64,000 bases of DNA from Calycina herbarum (taxonomy: Eukaryota > Ascomycota > Leotiomycetes > Helotiales > Pezizellaceae): assembly GCA_001414485.1 (NCBI GenBank), contig LLEY01000040.1:248001-312000 (forward strand). The letters are read 5' to 3'. The notes below the pieces were generated by a model, which saw nothing but the letters and a program-made list of their open reading frames with translations, was not told where the DNA came from and did not search any database. Both the position numbers and the translations under genes were made by a program. This document shows, piece by piece, positions 12,056-23,829 of this stretch; position 1 is the first letter of the stretch; every line of letters begins with the position of its first letter.

Positions 12056-13667
12056 CTTTAAGTACTAGCAAACGTTAAATTATTTAAGCTAGAAGAGGAA
12101 GTAATTGTTTAGAATATACTTAATCTAGATTCGAGAAGGTTTATACCCTAGCTAGGTAGCGTAGAAGATATAGCGAATTATATACTTAAATCGCGAGAGA
12201 GAAAACACGTTAGTAAGCTCTAGGTATATCGATTTATATAATAATAACTAGCTCTTAAGACGCGTTTTAATCGCGTTTATAATTTCTAAAGAGCTTTATA
12301 CGAAGATTCTAAGCTAATTAGCTTGTAGTTCTAACTGGTTGAAAATATAAGAGTAAAATACAGTGTTTTAGACTACGACTTCTATAACTTCGACGAAACC
12401 AGGTTTATAATAGGTGTAATTTGCTCTATAATAGTTATAACCTATATAGATTAACGTAGTAGAAATAAGGCAGTCTAGCTAGAGAATCGGGAATAGACTA
12501 TAGCGATTACTTATATTAATAGTAAAGGCTAGAGTGTCTCTCTATTTCTAGTAGTTTAGAGTAAGAACTATCTTTTAAATTAGTATATAGACAGCGGCCT
12601 TCTACTTAACTAAGTTATTAAACCGATAAGTAATAAATAGATAAATAATAAGATAGGTCTAGAATAGCTAAAACACTTTAATAAATATACTACTACTCGT
12701 ATAAAGAGTCTATATTAAATACTAGTATTAGATAGATATAAGAGTTACGAATCAGCCGAGTTCTAAGAGTACTATAAGGTATATAATATTATAACTCTTA
12801 GACTACCTTCTTATTCGTTCTATCTAACCTAGCTACTTAATATTAGATACTTTAGTATATTAAAGCAGGTGTATAGTAGACAGATTAAGACGTTTATCAA
12901 AGCTTATATTAATTATATTACAAAGGTAGAGTTCTTTCTAGCCTTTATAGTAGTATATAGAGAATCTATAATAGCTTAAAACGCTTAAGTTAGATTCTAT
13001 AGAGCTAGCTTAGTACTATTTAACTTATAAGTAGTGCTTTTAAAACTTGATATAAAGTTATAAACTCTAACTCCTTCTAGACTCTCTACTACTAATACTA
13101 ATTCTTAGGTCTCCTAGACCTCTTCTAACCTAACTAAAGCTCTTTTATAAATAACACTTATTCGAAATCGAATTACCTGTTATTAAGAGAGCTTACTAAC
13201 TCTACTCTTTAAGACAGTTACTATATTAGCTAAGAGTATAGAGCGAATAGCCTATAAGATAACCCTTCTATCTACTAAGGTATATATCCTTCGAGTAGCT
13301 AACGAAGCCTTAAGTAAACGCCGTAGAGCTAAAAAGGCTTATATCTATTAAGAGAGTACACTTATAGTAGAGGATATATAGGATATTATAGCCTAGAAGG
13401 ATATAGATAAGCAGATATAACGTAACGTATATACAGCGGAGAGTAGTTATAAGAAGAGTTAACTATCTAGGTAATACTATAGAATCTATAGAAAAGCTAG
13501 TTATAATATATAAACTTATTAAGAGGCTGTAGATATATCTAGTTTCTCGGATTCCGAGTAGTTTTAGTTAATTTAATATATTATAGTTGATTTATTAATA
13601 TTCTAAGTTTAATACTAAGGAAAACTAATCCGGTTTCTAATATAATCTAGGTTCTAATAAACTACGT
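12056..13667 (+). mobile_element. Pogo/Fot1-type transposon P2, 5'-truncated
   Basis: The right end is intact: ...CTAATAAACTACGT followed by TA at 13,668-13,669. Its subterminal motif TATTAGAA occurs twice, 17 bp apart. The left inverted repeat and the start of the transposase are missing; the sequence joins a gypsy LTR stub at about 12,066. Probably formed by deletion or recombination between elements. Confidence 0.75.
12087..13561 (+). pseudogene. Transposase of P2 (CENP-B HTH and DDE_1 core)
   Basis: Begins inside the second HTH (LEEEVIV, then LDSRRFIPRLGSVEDIANYIL after stop correction) and runs to SSFSDSE-stop at 13,559-13,561. The DDE core is clear: first Asp in YNFDETGFIIGVI (12,392-12,394), second in LVLDRYKSY (12,731-12,733), and the third position as Asn in LLNIRYFSILK (12,839-12,841), where the family has LLQPLDVxCF. 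The Asp-to-Asn change is a G-to-A transition. The C-terminal region is Arg/Lys-rich and predicted coiled. About 490 codons, so only the N-terminal roughly 70-100 residues are missing. Inactive. Confidence 0.85.
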
Positions 13668-13669
13668 TA

Positions 13670-15721
13670 GTATAAATATAGACTTTCTTATATATACTTT
13701 ATAATTCTAGTCTCTATTTTATAAGTAAGTATATAATTATAAGTATCTCTTTATTATAAATTTTATAATTATACTTAGCTAAGAATATAATCTTACTAAA
13801 GTAAGCTACTAAGTACTATTCGCTATCTACCTACTATTATTATAGTATTCTAGCGATTATTCTATCTAAGACGTTTATTTTAATTATTATAAAAAGCTCT
13901 AGAAAGTAATAGTAAAGAACTAGTACTATTATAAGATATTCTTTTAACTTCTTAAAAGCGTCTTAGTAGCTTTTATTAAATTTAAAAGGTATATTATCCT
14001 TTATTAAGTATATAAGTAGCTTTATAATAATCTTATAATTATATATAAACCTCTAATAGAAGTTACAAAAGCCTAGGAAGCTCTAAATACCTTTTACTAT
14101 ATCTAATACTTACTAATTTTAAACTATTATAACTTTTTCTAGATCTACTTTAATATTATTAGTTCTAATAATAAAGCTAAGATATTTTATCTTCTTAATA
14201 TTAAATTCGTATTTCTTAATATCTACTTATAAGCTAGTATCTTATAGTTACTAGAGGACTTTTTATATATATTTCTTATACTCTAATATATTTAAAGAAT
14301 AGATAAGAATATCGTCTAAGTAAGTAAAGTAGAAATCGTCTAAATAGTTAAAAAGTACGTCGTTTATATACTACTAGTATATAGATAGTCTATTTATAAG
14401 TCTAAAGAGTAGAACCTTATACTTATACGTTTTATAATATATATAAAAAGTAGTTAGTTCTTTAGAATTAAAATCTATTTATATATAATAGAAAGCTTAG
14501 TAGATATTAAGTTTTATAAAAATATAAGCTTAAATAATATATACTAGCGTTTTATTAATAAGAGAAAGTAGATAGTAGTCTTTTTAAGTAAGATTATTAA
14601 GCTTTTAGAAGTTAATATAAAAGTATAATCTTCTGTCTACCTTCTTTATAAATAGTACTAGAGTAGTAAAAAGAGACTAGCTATACTTTATAAATCTCTT
14701 ATAAAAGTTATTTAAGATATATTCCTTTATAGTAAGTAGCTCTTTAGTTAACATCTTATATAGTAGAGAATATCTAAGAGTATCTATTCCTTCTAGTTAT
14801 ATTTTATAGTTATAATATTAGTAAGATAGTAAGGTATTTAAAGCTTCTTTTAAGAATATATCTATAAAGTCTAAGTACTTATCTAGAACTTCTAATATTA
14901 TTATATAATCCTCTTCTTATCTAGCTATAATACTATTAATCTTATATAAGCTAGTAGTAAATATCTTACTATCTTTTTAAAGTAAATAGTAGTATATTCT
15001 TATAGTAGATATAGTAGAGATATTAATTATTATAGAAGGTTCTTACTTTAGAAAGAGCTTTTATTAATAAACTAAAGTAAACACTTTCTTAGGTAATCTC
15101 TTAAGTTTCTATTTTATAATCTAGTATTATACTTATATAAAAGACTAGTAGTTACTTTTATAGATTATAGGTATATATTCTAGATATTCTATTATACTAA
15201 GTTCTAGAAGAGATTAGCTATTCTATCTTTATAATTCGTCTACTTCTATTATAAGGTTATAAGTATCTATCTAATTCTAGTAAAAGAGTATAAGGTTCTT
15301 AGAATAAATAGCTTTATATAAGAGAGAGGTAAACTATCGAGTAGAGAAGTAAGACTTAAGTTTCTCTAGCTAGAGTAACTTTTAATAAGTTATATTAATA
15401 TTAATATAAAAGTATTTAAAGAACTTTTAGCTAAGGATAACGTTATATAACCCTAGGTCTAGTAGAATAAAGAGTATATTAAAGAATTTATAGTAATTTA
15501 ATATATAATTAGAGAGAAGGTAGTAAGTAGCTTTTCTACTAATCTCTCTATTATATCTATAAATCTTTATAAGTATAGGAATTCTTTTTATTTTAAGATT
15601 ATAGAACTTTACTAAGTTATAGCTGAATTAGGTGTTTATAAAAGTAAATATATTAACTCTAAGGTTACTAAGAGTAGTAGTTTATATACTATATCTATTA
15701 ATTATTATTATACTAGGTAAA
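13670..15721 (-). pseudogene. Pol fragment of a chromovirus-type gypsy element
   Basis: Minus-strand reverse transcriptase of a family different from Gypsy-A: INDVLFNYLDDF then FTYLDDILIY, with the catalytic YLDD at 14,311-14,322 intact in sequence. The same INDVL...YLDD...YLDDILIY pattern is in Gypsy-B at 42.68 kb, so this is a relative of Gypsy-B or a close family. No LTR of that family borders it. It sits between the P2 end and a Gypsy-A LTR, so both ends are broken. Stops are frequent. Confidence 0.78.
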
Positions 15722-16183
15722 TATTATAAATCACAGTTATATAATAAGTAGTCTAGACAGCGCTCTAATAGAATAAGATATAACATCTAGGGTTAGAAGG
15801 TAATATAGAAGGAAATCAGTAATACGAAAAGTATTTAAAGGTTTTAAAATTTCATTATTAGATAACCGTTAGAAGTTACGTAGTAGATCCTCTTAGATCT
15901 CTTAAAGGATCTAAAGAGATCTAGAGATCTAGGGATCTAAGAATCCAGGCTTATATAAGGATCTAGGTAGTACGATAGATTCTATATAGGACTAGCACGT
16001 CTGCTATTAGATAGGAGCTTCGTACTTAACTTTAGTTATTAATCTTATTATCTTATTTAATATCTTTAATATAAGTAACGAGTTTACTTCTAAGTAAATA
16101 ATATAGTATAGCTATACTTCTTATCTATATACTAACTATTAAGACTTAGCTACCTTTGTTTAGTTTATTTAAGTTTCGTTATA
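15722..16183 (+). repeat. 5' LTR of Gypsy-A2 (plus strand)
   Basis: 462 bp, TATTATAAATCACAG to GTTTCGTTATA. Followed by the internal start CTTTAAGTACCTACTTAGAAG and gag, which makes it a 5' LTR in plus orientation. The middle holds GATCT/TAGATC repeats, the module also seen in Gypsy-A3 and A4. Confidence 0.88.
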
Positions 16184-17286
16184 CTTTAAGTACCTACTTA
16201 GAAGTCTAGTCGCTATAGCCCTAGTAACCTCTACTACTACTACTAGCCTGAATACTAGTCGAGCTAATATCGCTATAATATTAGAAAGTGCTATTAGAGG
16301 AACACCTACTAGTATATAACTAGCTAAAGATAATAATAATATTAGTATATTAGACGCTCTTAAGTCTTATAAAGTCGAAGTACTTAAATCTATTAAAGTT
16401 AAGATATTAGACACGTATTATAAGAAGTGTAAGAAACTTAACTTATTTCTTCTTTAAATAGATATCTACTTTAACTTTAACTTAGACAAATTCGAAGACG
16501 ATTATAACTCGCGAACTATCTTTACTATCTCCTACCTTAGAGGATTAGTATTAGAATAGGCTTAGTTATATTTAGAAGACTTCTTTAAAAACAAGGATAA
16601 GAATAGAAAGATAGAGTTAACTAAGATTATATTTAAATCTTAGAGAGGTTTTAAAACAACTATTTAAAAAGTCTTTAGAGACTTTAATATAATCTAGACT
16701 ACTATATATAAGCTTTTAGATTTATATTAAACTAGATTAGTAATAGATTATATTAATAAATTCTAATAGTATAGGAATAAAATAGGTTAGAATACTATTA
16801 CTCTTATAGAACTTTTCTATAAAAGATTAAAAATATATATTTATAAGAAAATAGCTAAATAGAATATATAGTTCTAAACTATTATAGATATAATAGAAGG
16901 AGTTATCTAGTTAAATAATCGTCTATATAAATTTAAGAAAAGTAATCTAAAATATAGAGAAAAGAGTAAGAGATTAGAAAAGTAGAAATACTCTTATACT
17001 AGTAAATATAGTAAGAAAGTAAATACTATATAGAAAAGAACCTTTCTAGAAAAAGAAGAACTTTCTTAGAAGAAGTAAAATCGTCGATATAAGTAGAACT
17101 TATATTATAACTATAGCCTCTCTAGTTATAGAGTAAATAAGTATAATAAGAAGAAAGACTCTAAAGAGAAGAGATAGGTTAACGCTACTATTCGAAAGGA
17201 AGTAGCTCTACTTAATAAAATCGAGCTTATAAATAATAAGCTTAAAGCTAGGAGATATAGTATATAGATTAAGACAGATACCTTAG
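16184..17286 (+). pseudogene. Gag of Gypsy-A2, interrupted by Gypsy-A3
   Basis: The best-preserved Gag in the window. Plus-strand reading gives a capsid-like domain (ISYLRGLVLEQAQLYLEDFF, LYQTRLVIDYINKF, ELFYKRLKIYIYKKIA, all after stop correction), a basic linker, then the nucleocapsid knuckle NLYYNYSLSSYRVNKY at about 17,095-17,145 where Cys and His have become Tyr. The retrotransposon Gag family (Retrotrans_gag plus zf-CCHC) is clear. It is cut at 17,286 by the LTR of Gypsy-A3. The missing pol half is not found elsewhere in the window. A 62-codon minus-strand frame here is a shadow. Confidence 0.83.
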
Positions 17287-17743
17287 TATAGCGAAACTTA
17301 AACGAACTAAACAAAGATAACTAAGTCTCGAAGGTTAGTGTATAATTAAGAAGTATAGATACGCCGGGTTGTTTACTTAGAAGTAAACTCGTTACTTATA
17401 TCAAAGATATTAAATAAGATAATAAGATTAATAACTAAAGTTACGTACGAAGCTCCTATCTAATAGCAGACGTGCTAGTCCTATATAGAACCCTTTATAC
17501 TATCTAGATCTCTCTAGATCCTCGAATCTCTCTAGATCCCTAGATCTCTCTAGATTCTTTAAGAGATCTATTAGGATCTAATACGTAACCTCTAACTGTT
17601 ATCTAATAGTAAGATCCTAGAATACCTAAATACCTCTATATTACTAATTCCCTTCTATATTACCTTCTATTTCCTAGATATTATACCTTATCCTATTAGA
17701 GCGCTGTCTAGACTACTTACTACGTATAACGTGATTCGTAATA
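17287..17743 (-). repeat. 3' LTR of Gypsy-A3
   Basis: 457 bp, TATAGCGAAAC to GTGATTCGTAATA. The middle module consists of CTCTCTAGATC repeats. The polypurine-tract complement ctatccccttctta follows at 17,744. Confidence 0.88.
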
Positions 17744-17989
17744 CTATCCCCTTCTTAGCCTAGTATGTTCTTATACTTAAGTATAAGCTAAGGAACTTCG
17801 GTTAGAGTACTAGTAGTATCCTTTCCTTTCTATTATATCCTACCTTATATAGAAGAAGAAAGAAGAATAAATACTTCTTATAAAAAGTATTAAAATAGTT
17901 TATAATAAAATATTACTATACTCTTACTACGCTTCTTAAAAGTATAGATGTTTTATTAATTCCTTCTAATCTTCTTAATATTCTAAATA

Positions 17990-18428
17990 TATCTAGTTAA
18001 AGCTAAAGTATAACAGAACCGACGACGCTTAGAAGAAGAACGTTCTACGTACTAGTAACTAGGCCTCTATTAAAAGACAAGAGGAGAAGCTAGAGAGAGA
18101 GGAGAAGGAAGCGATAGCTAGGATTCTACGGTTATAAAAGTAGAAGACCTTTCTAAAAGAAAGGCACTATAAAATGTCTTATTAAGAGCTTCGTTTCCTT
18201 AATAAACTCGACGCTACTAAGAAGGTAGAAAAGAAAGAGAAGAAGAAGAAAGAGAGAGAGAAAAGAGAATAGTAAGAGATAGAGGTTGCTTATCTAGTAG
18301 CTCTATCTATTCCTATTAGTTCCTAATCTAAAATAGGCCTTAACCTAGCCTTTCTCTTAGACTATAAGATATAGGTAAACCTAGGTTTTACTAGTAGAAT
18401 CTCTAAAGTTCTACCTAGTAATAGTTAA
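17990..18428 (+). pseudogene. Antisense accessory ORF of Gypsy-A3
   Basis: Plus-strand reading opposite to pol: TDDA then KKNVLRTSN, ASIKRQEEKLEREEKEAIA, LDATKKVEKKEKKKK, then IGLNLAFLLDYKI and VNLGFTSRISKV, ending at TAA 18,426-18,428. It matches the copies in A1, A4 and A5 in order and spacing. The coiled-coil part is the longest almost stop-free stretch in this element. Function unknown. Confidence 0.6.
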
Positions 18429-19314
18429 GATTACTTCTTAGTTCTTAAGTATTCTCTAAATATAGATAATTTAACTATTTAATTAAATACTTAATTTATT
18501 TTCTAATAATCTTATAGTTAAGAATCTTCTTAACTTTATACTTAGTATTTAGATTTACTAGTTAAATTTCTATAAGTAGACCTAGTAGTACTCCTAGTAG
18601 TACTAGTTTAAGTAGAGATATATAGAATATAAGATAGATGTTTATTATCTATAATAGTACTAATTTATAATTTAAAGGTTCTCTAATATATTTGATTTTA
18701 AATAGTATAAGTTTTTTATAATCTAGTATATTACTTAGTCTTTTTATATTATTATTTTTTTATACTAAGTAGACTTTATCTCTCTCTTTTAGTATTAGCT
18801 TCTAACTACGTTATTTATTATAGTAGTATACGTTTCTTTTAGTAATAAACTATAAGTCTTCTATAAATTCTTTATATAACCTCTTAATTTTTAAGACCTA
18901 AATATAAGTAAGTTGATTATTAATAGTCGTAGATAGTAGTTCTTAATATACTATTAATTTATATCTAAAGTTAGTATAAAATAGTATAATAAGTATTATT
19001 TCTATTACTAAACTATTATAAGTAAACTATACTAGAGGTAATAGTTCTACCTAGTTATTTTATTAATAGTTTACGTAATAATAAAGGTATATTTTAACTA
19101 CTTAATTTATCTATTCGTTTCCTTTATTTATTTAAGAGTAGAAGGCTATAGAAAGCTTCCTTTTTATACTTAATCGTTCTATAAGAGTGATTTAAAATTT
19201 TAAAGTAAAGAGTATATCTCTATCTAAGAGTATTTCTTCTAGTAGTCTATGTCTTAAGACTACTTCTCTAAGGAATATAAATACTAATTCTTTAGCTATA
19301 CTTAATTCTATATA

Positions 19315-20458
19315 ACGTGGTTTATCAGCGAGTCGATTATATCACCGAGTCGATCACTTTTCCTTGGTATAAACTTCTAAAACTTTAACACGCGTTTTCT
19401 TAACTATTTATTATAGAAACTCAAACCTAAGAAGGGCGAATTATTCTAGCTATCGAGGCTATTCGATCGTCTAAAAAACTAAGTAAACACTCTACAGCAA
19501 AGATTTATAAAGTACTATATACGACTCTTTCTAACAGAATAGCTAGCCGAACCTATCGCCTCGATTCTAAAGCTAATTGTTATAAGTTAACTAAGTTAGA
19601 AGAGGAAGTGATTATTTAGAATATACTCGATATAGATTCCAGAGGATTTACGCCCTAGTTAGCTAGTGTAGAAGATATAGCTAATTTTATCCTTAAATCG
19701 CTAGAGAGAAGACGCGTCAGCAAGCTCTAGGCATATTAGTTTATATAATAATAACTAGACCTTAAGACATATTTTAATCGCGTTTATGATTTCTAAAGGA
19801 CCTTATACGAAGATCTAGAGAGTGCTTTTAAAGCTTGACGTAAGGTTATAGACTCTAACTCCTCCTCAGCTATCTAGTGCTAAGCTAACCCCTCTCTTAG
19901 GTATCCTAGACCCCTTCTAATCTAACTAAAGCACTTTTATAATTAACTCTTATACGAAATCGTATAGCCTGTTACTAAGGAAGCTCGCTAACTCTACTTT
20001 TTTAAACAGTTGCTACGTTAGTAAAGAGTATAGAGCAAATAGTATATAAGATAACCCTTTTATCTACGAAGGTCTATACTCTTCGCGCAGCAAATGAAGC
20101 CCTAAGTAAACGCCGTAGGGCTAAAAAGACTCGTATCTGTTAAGGGGGGGCACTTATAGTAGAGGATGTATAAGATATTTTAACTTAGAAGGATGTAGAT
20201 AAGTAAGTACGACGCGACGTACGTAAGGCGGGGGTTAGTTATAAGGAGGGGCAACCTTCTAGGCGGCGCTGTAGAACTTATAGAAAAGCTAGTTATAACG
20301 CGCGAACTTGTTAAGAAGTTATAGATATATCTAGTTCGTCAGATCCTAAGAGCGATAATTAATTTAATATGTTATAGTTAATTTATTTAGGTGTAAAGTT
20401 TTATGCTAAGGAAAAGTGATCGACTCGGTGATATAATCGACTCGCTGATAAACCACGT
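19315..20458 (+). mobile_element. Pogo/Fot1-type deletion derivative P3
   Basis: 1,144 bp, ends ACGTGGTTTATCAGCGAGTC, TA duplication at 19,313-19,314 and 20,459-20,460. The inverted repeat carries CGAGTCGAT twice, 17 bp apart. The two inverted repeats are still almost identical over more than 50 bp. An internal deletion removed most of the catalytic core, so it could only have moved with help from a full-length relative. Confidence 0.9.
19420..20360 (+). pseudogene. Transposase of P3, catalytic core deleted
   Basis: The N-terminal HTH part is well kept: EGRIILAIEAIRSSKKLSKH, YKVLYTTLSNRIASRTYRL, LTKLEEEVII, then DSRGFTPxLASVEDIANFIL and FNRVYDF. At about 19,813 the reading jumps from YEDLE to SAFKA, skipping the segment that holds all three catalytic acidic residues in P2. 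The C-terminal basic, coiled region and a tail SSSDPKSDN follow. A product would keep both DNA-binding HTH units but could not cut DNA. Several stops exist. Confidence 0.8.
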
Positions 20459-21389
20459 TATACTATTAGAATTATATATTTTATAAGTCGTTTAATAATA
20501 ACTAAGATTAAGTTATACTTAACTCCTATTATTAGATCTTTAGATTTTAGTAATTTAATAATAAAATCTAAAAATATTGATTTCTAAGGTATTTATAGTA
20601 TTAAAGTAGTATTTATCTATTTATAAGAAGTATAGTAGAAAGTCTTATTCCTAGTATAGGTATTATATTCTACTATTACTTTCTTAACTAACATAGATAA
20701 TCGATTAATATAGTAGTATTATCTTATTCTCTAAAGAGTTTAATAAACTTCTTAGTATTTATAAGCTAGTACTAAATAATATTCTTTAATAAATTCTCTT
20801 ATATATAACTTTAGAACTTATAACTTTCCGTTTCTATATCTTTCTCTATTATTATAATTATTCGTAGTATAGTAAATATTAATAAAATCTCTTCTCTAAA
20901 CTAGGTCTAATAGTATATTCTCTTATTTAGTTAACTCTAGTTAATTCTTTTCCTATACCTATTATATCTTTTCTTACTATAGATTATTATTTCTAGTAGT
21001 AGTAATTTCATATATTATAGAGGCTAGGTCTCTATTCTTAAGAGTTTTTAAGATCGTAATCTTCTTATACTATTTGTTTCCCTCGTATCTAGGTTTCTAG
21101 CTAAGAGTATTAGCTTAAGCGTTTAATATTCCTTTTATATATTAAATAATAATATTAAACTCTTCTAATATCTCTAACTATCTAGCTAACCGCCTAGTCG
21201 TAAGTTCCTTAATTGTTATAAACGTTCTAAGGTTCTTATAATTAGATAAAATCGTAACTTAGTACTTTACTAACTATAAATAGATCCTTTAGTATTCTAA
21301 AGCTAATACTATAGTAAGTAATTCTTTGTCGAAGATACTATAGTTTTATTATACTAGATTAAATATCTTAGAATAATATATAATAGATA

Positions 21390-21827
21390 ACGTAGTATAT
21401 TAGTACTCTACGTATATTAGTACTCTACGTACTTGAAATCTTATATAAAAAACATCTATATATAACTGTATACTTTACGTATTTATTTATAAAAAAATCT
21501 AAAATTGAAATTTTACTAAGGAAATAAGAGTTTAATATTATAATAATATTAATTTTAATTCTTTACTAGTTTTAATTAATAATTCGCTTAAAAATACCTC
21601 TGTAATTATTATCTATTTTTCCTTTTCTAAATAACACTTTAATATAAGATAAGTAATATTTAAAACCTAAAAATTAAGAATACTCTTATATTAATAAAAC
21701 TAAAATTTCAATTTTAGATTTTTTATATTAATAAATACGTAAAATACACGGTTGTGTATAGATGTTTTTTATATAAGATTTCAAGTACGCAGAGTACTAA
21801 TATACGTAGAGTACTAATATACCACGT
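21390..21827. mobile_element. MITE / foldback element M1
   Basis: 438 bp with long terminal inverted repeats (about 95 bp) starting ACGTAGTATATTAGTACTC; TA duplication at 21,388-21,389 and 21,828-21,829. TATTAGTACTCTACGTA is present twice in exact tandem (17-bp unit). No coding potential. The empty site is seen in Gypsy-A1 near 5,180. Confidence 0.88.
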
Positions 21828-22450
21828 TATAAGTCTCTCTTTATTATTTAGTTATAAGTAAATCGTATCTACTACTATATTTAAGACGTCTATTTCGATT
21901 ATACTAGGTTTATCTATATTAAAATCGTATAAAATAGGTTTTTCTATAAACTTTACTTTAATTTTCTAAAAAGTATTCTTAGCTTATTTATTCTAAATAA
22001 ATTTAATAGCCTTTTTTACTAGTACTAATATTAGTTTAGTAATCTTTATATAGTTCTAAATAAATAGATAGTAGAAGTTTATAAATCTAAGAAAGGACTA
22101 TATATCTTTAATATTTTCTAGTAATTTCTAGTTTAAGATATCTTAGATCTTTACTAGATCTATTTCTATTTTCTCTAAGCTAAATACCTATTCTAGGAAA
22201 AGTATTTAAGTTATTTTAAACTTGTATTTTAAGAGTTTTAATTAAGAGTTTACTTTTATAAGTTATTATAGAACTTCTTTAATATATCTCTTATATTCTT
22301 CTTCTTTTTCTAAGAAGATTAAGATATTATTTAGATAATAGATTACTATTACTCTTAGGAGATCTTCTAAAATATTATTAATTTATCTCTAATATATAGC
22401 TAGTATATTATATAGTCTAAATAGTATAACTATATATTTATAAAGACCTA

Positions 22451-22883
22451 ACGTGTATATATAGCGAACCGGCTAAACAAGCGAACCGGCTAACTAAAAA
22501 TATATCTAAAATCGCGATTTTGATATTTTAATATCTTTACGAATTATTAATTAAAAATTTTAAAATTAAAACTTTGATTTTATTACTATATAAATATAAA
22601 AGTTATAAAATATAAGACTAAGGCTAATTTATATTAAAAAGTTATTAAAAGAAGAAGAAAAAAGATAAGATTATAAGAGTATTTTTAAGCGAATCGCTAA
22701 GTAAAATCATATAGCGTCTGAAACTTAGAATTCTAAATATATATATAGTAATAAAATCAAAGTTTTAATTTTAAAGCTTTTAATTAATAGTTCGTAGAGA
22801 TATTAAAATATTAAAATCGCGATTTTAGATATGTTTTCAGTTAGCCGGTTCGCTTATTTAGCCGGTTCGCTATATATACACGT
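22451..22883. mobile_element. MITE / foldback element M2
   Basis: 433 bp, almost entirely one imperfect inverted repeat (arms of about 160 bp or more), ends ACGTGTATATATAGCGAACC, TA at 22,449-22,450 and 22,884-22,885. AGCGAACCGGCTAA occurs twice with a 17-bp period. The left flank is Gypsy-A3 pol and the right flank is a pogo C-terminus, so it marks a rearrangement breakpoint. Confidence 0.88.
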
Positions 22884-22885
22884 TA

Positions 22886-23718
22886 TATAAAAGTACGAAG
22901 TATTAGAGAATATAAACTACTAATTATTAATAGTTATAAAAGCTATAACTCGTTCGAATTCTAGCGACTTTATAAAGATCTTAATATTATTACTCTTTAT
23001 ATATCTCTATATTTTTTATATTTATTACAGCTGCTTAATATTAGCTGTTTTTCGCTATTAAAGTAAGTATATAGAAATAAGATCTCTAACTTAGTATATA
23101 ATTATATTAACTATATTACTAAAGAAACCTTCTTTTAAGCTTTAAAGTAGCTTTTTATAAAGCTTTTATAAAGGATAATATCTACGCGAGTTTTCGAGGC
23201 GCTAGACTAGTTCTATATAACCTAGGTATTAAATTATTAAAGCTTGATTTAAAGCTTTATATACTAACTTTAGTTATATTAGAAGATACTCTATAGAAGT
23301 CTAGAATACTAAGTAATATATATAAGATAGAGACTTAATTAATACTTATTTAAGACCGGATTTAAAGATACTAAGACTTATCGTCTAGTTCTATTAATAA
23401 GTCTCTTAATTAGCTAGAAAAAGGCTCTACTAAGATAGTATACGATATAGTATTAATATTAAAAGAAATCATAGATCTTCGTAAGATAACTAAGACTATA
23501 ACTAAGTATAAGAGTTATAAAAGAAAATATATTCAGAGTTAAGAGATATTAATAGTAGAGAAGGTAATTAGAAGAGTAGTAGAGAGATAAAAAAGAAGAT
23601 TCGAGTAGAGAGGTATTATAGACGTTATAGTAAAATTAGATATAATTCTTATACTTATTAAGTAGAAATAGTAGATACTAAAGATAGTAATAACTCTGAA
23701 TAATCTTATAATATCTTA
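22886..23718 (+). pseudogene. C-terminal transposase fragment of pogo element P5
   Basis: Plus-strand reading begins inside the DDE core: SYNSFEFxRLYKDLNIITLY, a degraded HLLQPLDV-like stretch, FFAIKVSIxK, then the basic coiled C-terminus (LKEIIDLRKITKTITKYKSY). This is the C-terminal half of a DDE_1 transposase distinct from P2 and P3. Its right inverted repeat lies at 47,566-47,669, beyond the nested insertion P4. The N-terminal half and left end are missing at the M2 breakpoint. Confidence 0.75.
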
Positions 23719-23829
23719 TAACATAGTATACTAGAACCTTGTAATTATTAGAACCTCGTGAATTCTTTCCCTACTCTACTACCTTTAACTTTAATACGCG
23801 TTTTCTTAATAACTACTTAATAGAATCTT

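Larger units (their letters stand above)
17287..22450 (-). mobile_element. Gypsy-A3, minus strand, 5' half missing
   Basis: The left (3') LTR at 17,287-17,743 is followed by the antisense ORF and pol on the minus strand up to just past the RT box. At 22,450 the sequence stops matching other Gypsy-A copies, exactly at a MITE. The expected partner LTR with duplication cttag (left copy 17,282-17,286) is absent from the window. Three TA-site insertions lie inside or at the edge: 19,315-20,458, 21,390-21,827 and 22,451-22,883. Confidence 0.85.
18429..22450 (-). pseudogene. Pol fragment of Gypsy-A3
   Basis: Minus-strand integrase/RNase H side through to reverse transcriptase. The catalytic box at 22,326-22,337 reads YLNN, so both aspartates are lost to G-to-A changes. 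Interrupted by the pogo derivative (19,315-20,458) and a MITE (21,390-21,827), each with an exact TA duplication and with the empty site readable in A1, A4 or A5. Confidence 0.8.

Noticed and set aside
17126..17314. 62-codon minus-strand ORF of hydrophobic residues
   Set aside because: Antisense shadow of the Gag zinc-knuckle and basic region of Gypsy-A2, extending into the A3 LTR.
22451..22883. Possible CRISPR-like or replication-origin repeat
   Set aside because: It is one long inverted repeat with TA duplication and a 17-bp doubled end, i.e. a MITE; there are no spacers.
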